NCBI GenBank assembly: GCA_945957385.1 | Contig: CAMFKP010000019.1 | Span: forward strand, 1-58,454 | From: an uncultured Aeromonadaceae bacterium | GTDB taxonomy: Bacteria; Pseudomonadota; Gammaproteobacteria; Enterobacterales; Aeromonadaceae | Direction: 5' to 3' | DNA length: 58,454 nucleotides | Part shown: positions 9,012-17,238 of the stretch, piece by piece | How the letters are laid out: each line of letters opens with the position of its first letter | Position numbering within the stretch: the first letter of the stretch is position 1 | Program-made: the position numbers and the translations under genes | Notes under the pieces: generated by a model | Told to the model about the DNA's origin: nothing | The model's input: the letters and a program-made list of their open reading frames with translations, nothing else | The model's database searches: none

Positions 9012-10193
9012 TTAGCCGACCCGGGTCTGCCGGCTCATCTGCGCCAGCAGATCCTGCCCATCCCAGAACCAGTCAAACGCCAGCGCCTGACCCGGCACCA
9101 CCAGCCGGTCGATGCGGGTGTCGGGATATTGACGCAGCCAGGCCGCCACCGCCGCAGGCGTGATGCCGACACAGACACAGGTCTGCACCTGATCACCGGC
9201 GGCCAGCCAGGACGGCACATCGGCGTAGTGCCGTTCCAGCAGCACGCCGCCGCCCGTCGCGATCTGTGTCTGCACCCCGCCAGGCTGCAACAGGCTCAGG
9301 CTACCGACCGCAGTCTGCGCCAGCACCTCACCGCTGGCCAACGCCAGCTGGCTGTTCACCAGCCGCGCCATGCCGTTAGCCGGATCTTGGGCAAACGGTG
9401 CGGCCAACGCCGCCAACAACGCCTCACGAGCCGGAGCCGGCCAGTCACCCAACCAGACCAGCGTGGTCGGTGATGCACAGGCCTGCTGGTTAAACTGGCT
9501 GATGTCTTGCGCCAGCGCGGCCTGCTGGCGCTGGCGGCGGGCGTCATCCAACGCCAGCCAGGCGGAAGCGTCGAGGAGCGCCAGCGAACGGCGATCCGGA
9601 AACACCAGTTCCCGCCCGCGTGGTGGCAGCGCTATGGCCCGGATGGCCGTAACGGTGGCATCGCCCCCCCACACGACGCGCAGATCGCACTGCGCCGATA
9701 ACGCGGCGGTGATCGCCTCGTCATGGCCGTAACGAATGAACCGCACCCGAGCGGCGATCGCCTGCCACTCGGGCTTGGCTAACAAATCGGCGCACACGGC
9801 CAGCAACTGTTGCTGCACCGGAGCCTGACGGCGCGAGAGGCGTACTATCGCACTGTTACCTGCCAGCAACGCCATCAGCCAGGAGAACACCCCCAGCGTC
9901 GGCACATTGGACGGCACCAGGTGCAGTGTCAGCCCCAGCGGCGAGCGAGAGGCATACGCCGGCAAGTGGGCGCGTAACGCGGCCGGACGCAACCAGAACC
10001 CCAACGCCACCAGATCGGGCCACGCCGAGCCCTGTGCCAACAACCGTTGCGACAGTGCGGCACAAAAGGCCATCACGCTGTCATCCGCCACCGGCAGCGG
10101 CGCTGGGGTAAAGCCCTGCCAGCCGGACGCCGGTAACACAAATTCGATACCCTGTTGCGGCCAGGACGCCGTCATTGGAATGTGTCGCTGCAT
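9012..10193 (-). CDS. LuxC-like acyl-CoA/acyl-protein reductase
   Basis: The 393-residue protein belongs to the LuxC family, which reduces activated fatty acyl groups to aldehydes with NADPH. The family signature region LHLVPSNVPTLGVFSW lies at 91-104, and a candidate catalytic cysteine is Cys239 in QQACASPT, the context where LuxC enzymes carry their acyl-accepting Cys. No luciferase genes are present, so bioluminescence is not implied. The start at 10193 has GAGG seven bases upstream; an alternative ATG at 10175 would overlap the LuxE-like stop as ATGA. I infer a role in making an acyl or aldehyde substituent for the neighbouring glycan pathway. Confidence 0.85.
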   Translation of the reverse strand: MQRHIPMTASWPQQGIEFVLPASGWQGFTPAPLPVADDSVMAFCAALSQRLLAQGSAWPDLVALGFWLRPAALRAHLPAYASRSPLGLTLHLVPSNVPTLGVFSWLMALLAGNSAIVRLSRRQAPVQQQLLAVCADLLAKPEWQAIAARVRFIRYGHDEAITAALSAQCDLRVVWGGDATVTAIRAIALPPRGRELVFPDRRSLALLDASAWLALDDARRQRQQAALAQDISQFNQQACASPTTLVWLGDWPAPAREALLAALAAPFAQDPANGMARLVNSQLALASGEVLAQTAVGSLSLLQPGGVQTQIATGGGVLLERHYADVPSWLAAGDQVQTCVCVGITPAAVAAWLRQYPDTRIDRLVVPGQALAFDWFWDGQDLLAQMSRQTRVG

Positions 10194-11284
10194 CCGCGTA
10201 CCTCGGCTCCGCGCTGACGGCCCAGCACGCTAAAATAACGCCCGTGACGGCCACAGCGGCAGTCATCCTCACCCAGCAACACGCCGAGATCCTCGCTCAG
10301 CAGGCTATGGCCGGGATAGCTCAGTGGCAGTGCCGACAGCAGCTGCAGCAGGCCGGGTTGCCCCATCGGCAGCGGTGCCAGCGTCTGCGGATCGCGCACC
10401 AGCACATCGGCCAGCGCTGGAGCATGCAGGTGGCCGGCCTCGCACTCGACAAACACGGTACCAACCTGTTCGACCATGCCATAGAAGTTGTGCACCCGGC
10501 TCAGCCCCAGCTGCTGCTGGCAACGCGCCTTGAAGGCGGCGTTATCCACCGCCAGGTGTTGCAGTTTCTTCCAGCCGCCGCTGTGGAACAGGATGCCCTG
10601 CGCCAGCGGTAGCGTCAGCCCGCGCTGGTGCAGCGGCTCCAGCAGACACTGCCAGACCATGAAGGTGAAGCCGAAGATCAGCACCGGCTGATTGGCATAG
10701 CGCTCGCAGAATGCCTCGATCACCGGCCAGTTCGGCTGCATCTGTTCATCCAGCGCATAGTGGTGATCGCGGCCCAGAAACGACAGCCCGAGCGCACCGG
10801 CGCCACGGGCCGAGAAGCCACTGCGGTTCTGGATCAGTGCCGGCTGTTCAATCAGCAGCATCGGCAACCGCTGTTTACCAAGAAACTCCTGCAGGATGCG
10901 CACCAGCACCTTGCTCTGCAGCGCGGCGGTGGTTTTGTCGAGCACGATGCGCGACACGGCGCCGGTAGTGCCGGACGAGGTCAGTGTCTTGAAACGCTCA
11001 GCCTCCGGCACGCTGGCCAGCAACAGGTGCTTGAACAGCCGTACCGCCAGAAACGGCAGTGCCGTCGCATCGCTCGCCACGACCGGCCAGCCGTAGCCGG
11101 CCAGAATGCGCGCAAATTCCGGACTGTGCTGTTGGTGCCACTGGTTCAGCGCATTGAGGCGCCGCAGCAGCAGGGCGGCTTTTTGTGCCTGGGGCAGGTC
11201 ATAGACGGGGGCGTCCAGCAGCGCCTGCAGACTGGCCTCCAGCTCAGGCGTACCGTGGGGCTTGGCCTCGAACGCGTCACTCAT
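10172..11284 (-). CDS. LuxE-like acyl-protein synthetase
   Basis: The 370-residue protein matches the LuxE family, which activates a carboxylic acid with ATP and passes it to a cysteine before handing it to LuxC. Visible features are the ANL-type loop LTSSGTTGAVSR near residue 100, LFHSGGWKKL, and VHNFYGMVEQVGTVFVECE. The tail ends GCSDTFQ with Cys365, the position expected for the acyl-carrying Cys of LuxE. It overlaps the luxC-like gene by up to 22 bases and the AMP-ligase by 4 bases. With LuxC it forms a complete activate-and-reduce pair, which here sits in a flagellin glycosylation region. Confidence 0.85.
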   Translation of the reverse strand: MSDAFEAKPHGTPELEASLQALLDAPVYDLPQAQKAALLLRRLNALNQWHQQHSPEFARILAGYGWPVVASDATALPFLAVRLFKHLLLASVPEAERFKTLTSSGTTGAVSRIVLDKTTAALQSKVLVRILQEFLGKQRLPMLLIEQPALIQNRSGFSARGAGALGLSFLGRDHHYALDEQMQPNWPVIEAFCERYANQPVLIFGFTFMVWQCLLEPLHQRGLTLPLAQGILFHSGGWKKLQHLAVDNAAFKARCQQQLGLSRVHNFYGMVEQVGTVFVECEAGHLHAPALADVLVRDPQTLAPLPMGQPGLLQLLSALPLSYPGHSLLSEDLGVLLGEDDCRCGRHGRYFSVLGRQRGAEVRGCSDTFQ

Positions 11285-12666
11285 GCCGTGGCCTCCTCAA
11301 TCTGGCGTTGCAGCGCCGGGTAGTCGAGTTTGCCGGCAGCCGTCCGCGGCAACGTCGGGAGCGCGGCGACACGAAACAGGCTCGGGTGCAGGCCCAATTG
11401 CAGCTGTAGGTAGTCACGCACCGTGGCCACCTCGTCGGCCGCGCTGCAGGCGATACGCAGCGCCTGATCCTGGCCGCAGGCCACCAGCTCCCAGCCCAGA
11501 TCGCGGCATTGCCGCTCCAGCGAATCGAGCTGCCAGCGCACACCGGAGAGCTTGATCTGCCGCTTCAGCCGCCCGGTGATATGCCACAGCCCATCGGCGC
11601 TGCAATAGCCCAGATCGCCGGTCCGCAGCAGCGGCGGCATCGCCGGCGCGGCGAGATCGGCCTGTGATTCGGCATAGCCGAGCATCACATTCGGCCCGCG
11701 ATAACCCAGCTCGGCCTCGACGCCATACGCCAGCGGTTGTGGGACTCCGCACTCATCGAGCAGCAGCAGCTCGCCGCCGGGAATGGCCACGCCGATGCTA
11801 TCGGGGTGTTCGGCCGCCAGCTCGGGCGGCAGATAGCTGATGCGTGCCGTCGCTTCGGTCTGGCCATACATCACATAGAAACGGATCCCCTGCTCGCGGC
11901 ACCAGAGGGCATAGTCGCGCACCCGCTCCGCGGCCAGCCGGCCGCCGGCCTGGGTCAGGATGCGCAGGTGGGGCCAGCGCTGGCGGCGCAGGCGCAGTTG
12001 TTCATAAATCTGGTAGCTGTACGGCACGCCGGTCAGTTGCGTCACCGGATAACGCTTGAGGCACTCCCAGAAGCCGCGTTGCAGCGGGCTTTCGTTGGTC
12101 AGCACCAGACCGCCACCGCACAGCAGGTGGGAGTGAATCACCGACAGACCGTAGGAGTAGGCAAACGGCAGGGCCGTCAGCGCCAGATGGTCCGCCGCCA
12201 TCTGCAGATAGGCGACAATCGACTCGGCGTTGGCGATCAGGTTCTGTTCGCTCAGGCGTACCAGCTTGGCGCCGCCGGTGCTGCCGGAGGTCGTCAGCAG
12301 CACGGCCAGCTCGGGCAACAACGCCAGCGGGCGCGCGTGGCGCGGCTGTGGTGCCGACGCCGGCCTGAGCCAGAGGTGCGGATCATACTGTTGCAGTAGC
12401 GCCTCGACGCTGGCTTGCGGCAGATCCGCATTGACCAGCAGCACGGCATGACCGGCCCACAGGCAGGCCAGGTAGTTGAGCAGGCTCGGCAGGCTGTTGT
12501 CGGCCTGCAGCAACACCAGTTGCCGGCCCGCGGCCAGTGGCGCCTCGCCCCACAGCTGCGTGGCCAGCGCCTGGCTCTGGCTGCGCAGCTCGGCATAGCT
12601 GACCGTCTGCTCGTCGGCATACACGGCGACGCCTTCGTGCGCCAGCAAACGCTGCCACAGACTCAT
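11281..12666 (-). CDS. AMP-dependent acyl/aryl ligase (ANL superfamily)
   Basis: The 461-residue enzyme has the ANL core motifs: TSGSTGGAK at 126-134 (A3), YVMYGQTEATARIS (A5), LLRTGDLGY (A7) and a hinge/C-terminal subdomain with GRLKRQIKLSGVRW and RTAAGKLDY, where the Lys would catalyse adenylation. Such enzymes form an acyl-AMP and load CoA or a carrier protein. The acyl carrier protein two genes upstream is the obvious partner. The start overlaps the SDR stop by 4 bases (ATGA). The substrate acid is unknown. A hydroxy- or amino-acid is as likely as a fatty acid. Confidence 0.85.
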   Translation of the reverse strand: MSLWQRLLAHEGVAVYADEQTVSYAELRSQSQALATQLWGEAPLAAGRQLVLLQADNSLPSLLNYLACLWAGHAVLLVNADLPQASVEALLQQYDPHLWLRPASAPQPRHARPLALLPELAVLLTTSGSTGGAKLVRLSEQNLIANAESIVAYLQMAADHLALTALPFAYSYGLSVIHSHLLCGGGLVLTNESPLQRGFWECLKRYPVTQLTGVPYSYQIYEQLRLRRQRWPHLRILTQAGGRLAAERVRDYALWCREQGIRFYVMYGQTEATARISYLPPELAAEHPDSIGVAIPGGELLLLDECGVPQPLAYGVEAELGYRGPNVMLGYAESQADLAAPAMPPLLRTGDLGYCSADGLWHITGRLKRQIKLSGVRWQLDSLERQCRDLGWELVACGQDQALRIACSAADEVATVRDYLQLQLGLHPSLFRVAALPTLPRTAAGKLDYPALQRQIEEATA

Positions 12667-13409
12667 ATCAGCATGCCTCCGTCGACGCCGATCACCTGAC
12701 CGGTGACATAGCTCGACAGGCCACTGGCTAAAAACAGCGCCACGTTGGCGACCTCGTCGGCCGCGCCGCTGCGCCCCATGGCGATGCTGGCCAACCGCTG
12801 CTGGTACTTGTCATCCGGCAAGGTGCGGGTCATGTCGGTATCAATAAACCCCGGCGCGATAGCGTTGACGCGGATCTGCTGCGCCGCCAGCTCCTTGGCC
12901 AGCGACTGGGTAATCCCGATCACCGCTGCCTTGCTGCCGGCATAGACGCTGAGCCCGGCGGCGCCGACACACCCCATCAGCGACGTGAGGTTAATGATGC
13001 TGCCGCCACCGGCGCGCTGCATCATGCGCGCCGCATACTGGCTGCAATAGAGCACGCTGTGGCTATTGGCGGCAAAGGTGCGCTCCAGCTGGGCCTGGGT
13101 CACCATTCCCAGCAGCCCCTCCTCCAGCACGCCGGCGTTGTTCACCAGCACATCCAGGGTTTTACTGTGGCTAAACAGCTCGCGAAACAGCGTCTTGACC
13201 GCACCGGCATCGGCGACATCGCAACGGAAGGCGTGACAGGTAATGCTGTGTGTCGCCTGCAATTCGGCGGCCAGTGCTTGTCCCTGTTCCAGATGGCGTA
13301 CCGCCAGAAACAGCGTGGCGCCCTCGGCGGCAAAGCGCTCGGCGATGGCGCGGCCAATCCCGCGGCCGGCGCCGGTGACCAGCACCGTCTTGCCGCTGAG
13401 CAGCCCCAT
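12663..13409 (-). CDS. SDR-family oxidoreductase, FabG-like
   Basis: The 248-residue protein is a classical short-chain dehydrogenase: TGxxxGxG cofactor motif at 12-19 (TGAGRGIG), NNAG at 90-93, catalytic Ser143, Tyr156 and Lys160 (YAGSK), and the PGFIDTDM loop. It closely follows FabG/3-oxoacyl-ACP reductases in length and motifs. Its ATG overlaps the stop of the acyl carrier protein gene (TGATG), so reduction of a 3-oxoacyl group on that carrier to a 3-hydroxyacyl group is the natural guess. It is unlikely to be the housekeeping fabG, because no other fab genes are nearby. Confidence 0.88.
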   Translation of the reverse strand: MGLLSGKTVLVTGAGRGIGRAIAERFAAEGATLFLAVRHLEQGQALAAELQATHSITCHAFRCDVADAGAVKTLFRELFSHSKTLDVLVNNAGVLEEGLLGMVTQAQLERTFAANSHSVLYCSQYAARMMQRAGGGSIINLTSLMGCVGAAGLSVYAGSKAAVIGITQSLAKELAAQQIRVNAIAPGFIDTDMTRTLPDDKYQQRLASIAMGRSGAADEVANVALFLASGLSSYVTGQVIGVDGGMLI

Positions 13410-13642
13410 CAGGCCTCGACCCCGTACTTGGCCAGGATCTGTCGCGCCTTGAGTACCGAGCTCATGTCGATGATGTCATCGGTGTCGAGCATGATCTCGT
13501 ACTCATCCTCCAGACTGGCTATCAGTGTCATATGGGCCACCGAGTCCCACTGCGGAATGCTCTGGTAAGTCAAATCATCAGTCACCAGCTCGGGCGCGAT
13601 CGCCAGCGCATCGGCAAATATCTGGATAAGGGATTTTTTCAT
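13409..13642 (-). CDS. acyl carrier protein
   Basis: The 77-residue acidic protein has the ACP four-helix pattern with the phosphopantetheine site Ser34 in the motif WDSVAH. The usual housekeeping ACP has DSLD at this place, so this is a specialised carrier. It lies 2 bases after the GNAT gene and overlaps the SDR by one base. Its position between an acyltransferase and acyl-processing enzymes suggests it shuttles an acyl group made by the AMP-ligase, SDR and LuxC/E proteins to the acyltransferase. A 4'-phosphopantetheinyl transferase is not in the window. Confidence 0.88.
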   Translation of the reverse strand: MKKSLIQIFADALAIAPELVTDDLTYQSIPQWDSVAHMTLIASLEDEYEIMLDTDDIIDMSSVLKARQILAKYGVEA

Positions 13643-13644
13643 CG

Positions 13645-14205
13645 TCAGTACCTGATAAAACGGGAGTAATGATCGCGCGCCGCATAGTAGTCAGCGGCGG
13701 TCAGTTGATAGCAATTTAGCCCATCGCCTTCCGGCCCCAGCGGCCGGTAGCCACAGCTGGCATTGAAACGCCGCGCGGCACTGTTATGGGCAAACACCCG
13801 GGCCGTCAATTGGCTGACCCCCAGCTGTTCAAACGCAAAGTCGAGCAGAGCAAACACCACACAAAACGGCACCAGGTTCTGCCGGAAACGCGCCTCGCCG
13901 ATATAGAGACCCGGCTCGGCCCGCTGCGGGTCCTCGGCGTCCAGCGTCAAGGTGGCGACGCCGATCGGCTCACCGCGAAAATAGGCGACAAAACAAAAAT
14001 GGCGCTGTGAAGCCGAAATGCGTGCAAACCAGGCTTGATGCTGTTCGGGCGAAATAGTGTGCTGATCGACCATCATGCTGGCGATCTGGGGATCATTGCG
14101 CCACTGACGGACGCGCTCCAGATCGCCGTCGGTCAGCGGTCGCAAGTCGATCCCGTAACGCAGTGCAGGCGTGAGTTTTTGCACAGCGGCAGGCGCATCC
14201 GTCAT
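13645..14205 (-). CDS. GNAT N-acyltransferase, PseH-like
   Basis: The 186-residue protein shows a GNAT fold with LRPLTDGDLERVRQWRNDPQI at its start, IGVATLTLD and a C-terminal FAHNSAARRFNASCGYRP segment, the usual CoA-binding and NAxA-like helix region. It resembles PseH, which N-acetylates the C4 amine of UDP-4-amino-4,6-dideoxy-AltNAc in pseudaminic acid synthesis. pseF, pseG and pseI lie divergently next door, which supports PseH. Because an ACP follows within 2 bases, it might instead transfer a longer or hydroxylated acyl group from ACP; that is inference. It is the first gene of the sigma-28-linked acyl operon. Confidence 0.75.
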   Translation of the reverse strand: MTDAPAAVQKLTPALRYGIDLRPLTDGDLERVRQWRNDPQIASMMVDQHTISPEQHQAWFARISASQRHFCFVAYFRGEPIGVATLTLDAEDPQRAEPGLYIGEARFRQNLVPFCVVFALLDFAFEQLGVSQLTARVFAHNSAARRFNASCGYRPLGPEGDGLNCYQLTAADYYAARDHYSRFIRY

Positions 14206-14337
14206 GCCGGCCCTCCTTTACTTACTACCTGCGACGGCGGTCGGCGCCGTCACAGCAGAAAACGAGCCCCACTATACCATCCCAGGGGGGGCCTGGCGGG
14301 ACTGCACACTCATTTTTTGAAATAATTCAGTCAGTTG

Positions 14338-14366
14338 GTGACAGAATAAACGTCTGTATCTATTAT
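14338..14366 (+). promoter_or_regulatory. sigma-70-type promoter for pseFGI
   Basis: GTGACA, a 17-base spacer and TATTAT form a plausible housekeeping promoter about 60 bases before pseF. Its -10 overlaps the -10 of the divergent sigma-28 promoter, so the two polymerases could compete. Confidence 0.5.
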
Positions 14367-14389
14367 CGACCAACTGGCCAGAAACTTGA
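14363..14389 (-). promoter_or_regulatory. sigma-28 (FliA) promoter for the acyl/PseH operon
   Basis: On the minus strand TCAAGTTT, 11 bases, then GTCGATAA closely match the sigma-28 consensus TAAAGTTT-N11-GCCGATAA (14 of 16). The same -10 variant, GTCGATAA, occurs at the flaB promoter in this window. It would give a leader of about 150 bases before the GNAT gene. Confidence 0.7.
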
Positions 14390-14425
14390 GTGCGGCGGCC
14401 TGTTTGCCGCACGACAGGAGCCGCT

Positions 14426-15124
14426 ATGACGATTGCCATCATCCCTGCCCGCGGTGGCAGCAAGCGCATTCCGCGCAAGAATATCCGTCCCTTCTGCGGG
14501 CGCCCGATGATCAGCTATGCCATTGCCGCCGCCCAGGCCGCCGGCTGTTTTGAGCACATCATCGTCTCGACTGATGACGACGAGATTGCCGCCGTCGCCC
14601 GGGAATGGGGGGCCGAGACGCCGTTTCTGCGTCCGGCGAACCTCGCCGATGACCATACCGGCACGACGGCGGTGGTGATCGATGCCATCCAACGCCTGGA
14701 GGCACTCGGGCTGCACGCCGACAGCTACTGCTGCATCTATGCGACCGTGCCGTTGATCCGCGCCCGCGATCTGCTGCATGCCTACCAGCGGTTAACAGCC
14801 AGCCAGGCCGATTATGCCTTCAGCGCCGCCGCGTTTGGCTTTCCGATCCAGCGCGCGCTGCAACTGGATGCCGACGGCTGTGCCACGCCGTTATGGCCGG
14901 AACACATCGCCAAACGCAGCCAGGATTTGACACCGGCTTATCAGGATGCCGGTCAGTTCTACTGGGGACGACGCGACGCCTGGCTCGGCGGCCGCGGCGT
15001 GTTTGATGGCCGCGGACTGGCACAACTGCTGCCCCGCTACCGCGTCGTTGACATCGACACCGAAGAGGATTGGCAGCTGGCCGAACTGCTCTATCAGGCA
15101 CTGCAGCAGCATGATGCCGGTTGA
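14426..15124 (+). CDS. pseF: pseudaminic acid cytidylyltransferase
   Basis: This enzyme activates pseudaminic acid with CTP to CMP-Pse, the last cytoplasmic step before transfer to flagellin. The 232-residue protein begins MTIAIIPARGGSKRIPRKNI, the nucleotide-binding signature of CMP-nonulosonate synthetases (NeuA/PseF), and ends with VVDIDTEEDWQLAELL, where the family has metal-binding acidic residues. I chose the ATG at 14426 because AGGAG lies 6 bases upstream and the signature starts there. pseG overlaps the 3' end, and the three pse genes form one operon. Confidence 0.93.
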   Translation: MTIAIIPARGGSKRIPRKNIRPFCGRPMISYAIAAAQAAGCFEHIIVSTDDDEIAAVAREWGAETPFLRPANLADDHTGTTAVVIDAIQRLEALGLHADSYCCIYATVPLIRARDLLHAYQRLTASQADYAFSAAAFGFPIQRALQLDADGCATPLWPEHIAKRSQDLTPAYQDAGQFYWGRRDAWLGGRGVFDGRGLAQLLPRYRVVDIDTEEDWQLAELLYQALQQHDAG

Positions 15125-16112
15125 TTACCTGTTCCGTCTCGATGCCGACAGCCAGATTGGCACCGGGCACCTGATGCGTTGCCTGGCGATTGCCGATGCG
15201 CTGCGCGCCCAGGGCGGACGCTGTGCGTTCGCCTGCCGCCCGCTGCCACCGACCTTGCGGCCCAAGCTGCAGGCGTATCCATTACGGGAGCTGGACGATG
15301 ATGGCGCGTTTTGGCCGCTGCTGACCGCACTGATGCCGCGCTGGGTCATCGTCGACCACTATGGGCTGGATGCCGAATTTGAAGGCCAGGTCCGGCGCCA
15401 CGGCAGCAAACTGCTGGTACTGGATGATTTGGCCGACCGCCGTCACGACGCCGATCTGCTGCTCGACCAGGGTCCGCTGCGCACGGCCGCCGATTACCAG
15501 CCGCTGCTGACTCAGCCGTGCCGGCTGCTACTCGGCGCCGATTATGCACTGTTGCGCGCCGAGTTTGTCGCACGGCGCAAACCGGCGGCCACCCCATTTC
15601 GGCGTGGTTTTATCAGCTTCGGTGGCGCCGATCCGGTCCACGCCTGTCTGCACACCCTGCAGGCTCTCACCGCCACCGCCTGGTGGTCGCGTTGTGCATG
15701 GACCCTGGTGGCCGGCGCCGCCAATCCGGATTGGCCGGCGCTCCAGCAGTGGCTCGCCGCCCATCCGGCCCGGGTGACGCTGCTCCGCCACAGTGATGAG
15801 ATGCCACGCCTGCTGGCGGAACACGATTTTGCCATCGGCGCCGCGGGCGGCATGATGTGGGAGCGCTGCTGTGTCGGTCTGCCGACGCTGAGCGTCCCCA
15901 TCGTCGCCAATCAGGCATTCAACGATGCGGTGATCGCGCACTATCAGCTCGGCGAACGGCTAACGCTGGACGCCCTGCAGCAGCCGGCACAACTGGAAGC
16001 GGCATTGAACCGCCTGGAAGCCCGAGCCGATTATTATCACCAGCAGGGGCAAGCCCTGGTGGATGGTCAGGGGCTGACGCGCCTGACGACGCAGTTAAGG
16101 AGTGAAGAATGA
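15114..16112 (+). CDS. pseG: UDP-2,4-diacetamido-2,4,6-trideoxy-beta-L-altropyranose hydrolase
   Basis: PseG removes UDP from the fourth intermediate of the pseudaminic acid pathway. The 332-residue GT-B-like protein starts MPVDYLFRLDADSQIGTGHLMRCLA, with the glycine-rich GTGH segment and conserved His near residue 20, and has LVLDDLADRRHDADLLLDQ and AAGGMMWERCCVGLPTL in the UDP-binding C-terminal half. The start may be this ATG or the one 3 bases earlier; both lie inside the end of pseF. The stop overlaps the pseI start as ATGA. No extra acetyltransferase domain is fused, in keeping with a separate PseH-like protein across the divergent promoter. Confidence 0.9.
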   Translation: MPVDYLFRLDADSQIGTGHLMRCLAIADALRAQGGRCAFACRPLPPTLRPKLQAYPLRELDDDGAFWPLLTALMPRWVIVDHYGLDAEFEGQVRRHGSKLLVLDDLADRRHDADLLLDQGPLRTAADYQPLLTQPCRLLLGADYALLRAEFVARRKPAATPFRRGFISFGGADPVHACLHTLQALTATAWWSRCAWTLVAGAANPDWPALQQWLAAHPARVTLLRHSDEMPRLLAEHDFAIGAAGGMMWERCCVGLPTLSVPIVANQAFNDAVIAHYQLGERLTLDALQQPAQLEAALNRLEARADYYHQQGQALVDGQGLTRLTTQLRSEE

Positions 16113-17161
16113 AGATTGCCGGACGGCCAATCGGCCGTGACCACGCCCCCTACCTCATCGCTGAGCTGTCGGCCAATCACAACGGCTCACTGGAGCGGGC
16201 GCTAAATATCGTGCGCGCCGCCAAAGAGGCCGGCGCCGATGCCGTCAAGCTGCAAACCTACCGCCCGGACACCATCACGCTGGATTCGGATCGCCCCGAA
16301 TTCATGATTCACGGCGGCCTGTGGGACGGCAAGCGGCTGTATGATCTCTACCAGTGGGCCCATATGCCGTGGGAGTGGCATGCGCCGCTGTTCGCCCTTG
16401 GCAAACAGCTGGGCATCACGGTGTTCAGCAGCCCGTTTGATTTCAGCGCCATCGATCTGCTGGCCGAACTCGATGCCCCGGCCTACAAGATTGCGTCGTT
16501 TGAAGCCATTGACCTGCCGCTGATCCGCTATGCCGCCGAGACAGGCAAACCGTTGATCATCTCGACCGGCATGGCCAACGAACGCGAGATCGGCGCCGCG
16601 CTGGAGACGGCACACAAATATGGCTGTGGCGAGGTGGCGCTGCTGCACTGCGTCAGTGGTTACCCGGCGCCCGCCGGCGAATACCATCTGGCCACCCTAG
16701 CCGACATGCGGCAGCGTTTTGGCGTTGAGGTTGGCCTCTCCGACCACACGCTGGGTTCGGCCACGGCCATTGCCGCCACGGCGCTGGGGGCCACGCTGAT
16801 CGAAAAACACTTTACGCTGCGCCGCGCCGATGGCGGTCCGGACAGTGCTTTTTCGATGGAGCCCGACGAGCTGGCCCAGCTGGCGGCCGATACCCGTACC
16901 GCCTGGTCGGCCATCGGTGCACCACGCTATAGCCTGAGTGCCAGCGAGCAGCACAACATCCAGTTCCGGCGCTCGCTCTACCTGGTCAAAGCGGTACGCG
17001 CCGGCGAGCCGTTAACCGCCGACCATGTGCGCTCGGTGCGCCCGGGCCTGGGGCTGCCACCGGCTGATTACGACCGGGTACTCAGTGCCGTGGCGCGCCG
17101 CGATCTGGCGGCCAATACCCCACTGAGCTGGGACGATCTGGACGACACCACCGCCGGCTGA
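16109..17161 (+). CDS. pseI: pseudaminic acid synthase
   Basis: PseI condenses 2,4-diacetamido-2,4,6-trideoxy-altrose with phosphoenolpyruvate to give pseudaminic acid. The 350-residue protein has an N-terminal NeuB-type TIM barrel (AELSANHNGSLERAL, DAVKLQTYRPDTITL, KIASFEAIDLPLI, LLHCVSGYPAP, VGLSDHTLGSATAIAA, LIEKHFTLRR) and a C-terminal SAF/antifreeze-like domain (about 290-350, SLYLVKAVRAGEPLT). All expected barrel motifs are present. It overlaps pseG by 4 bases and is the last plus-strand gene before a hairpin shared with the converging maf operon. Confidence 0.94.
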   Translation: MKIAGRPIGRDHAPYLIAELSANHNGSLERALNIVRAAKEAGADAVKLQTYRPDTITLDSDRPEFMIHGGLWDGKRLYDLYQWAHMPWEWHAPLFALGKQLGITVFSSPFDFSAIDLLAELDAPAYKIASFEAIDLPLIRYAAETGKPLIISTGMANEREIGAALETAHKYGCGEVALLHCVSGYPAPAGEYHLATLADMRQRFGVEVGLSDHTLGSATAIAATALGATLIEKHFTLRRADGGPDSAFSMEPDELAQLAADTRTAWSAIGAPRYSLSASEQHNIQFRRSLYLVKAVRAGEPLTADHVRSVRPGLGLPPADYDRVLSAVARRDLAANTPLSWDDLDDTTAG

Positions 17162-17179
17162 TGACAGCCCCAACAAAAA

Positions 17180-17214
17180 CACCCCAGGTACCGGCCATGA
17201 CGGCACCTGGGGTG
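17180..17214 (-). terminator. intrinsic terminator for the flaG-to-maf operon
   Basis: A perfect 10-bp stem (CACCCCAGGT / ACCTGGGGTG) with extra inner pairing lies between converging pseI and maf. On the minus strand it is followed by GTTTTTGTT, so it works best for the maf side; on the plus strand the T-run is absent. Confidence 0.7.
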
Positions 17215-17238
17215 TTCGGCGAGCCTCACCTGGACGTG

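Noticed and set aside
9012..11284. Bioluminescence (lux) operon
   Set aside because: LuxC- and LuxE-like genes are present but luxA, luxB and luxD are not, and the neighbours are glycan and flagellin genes.
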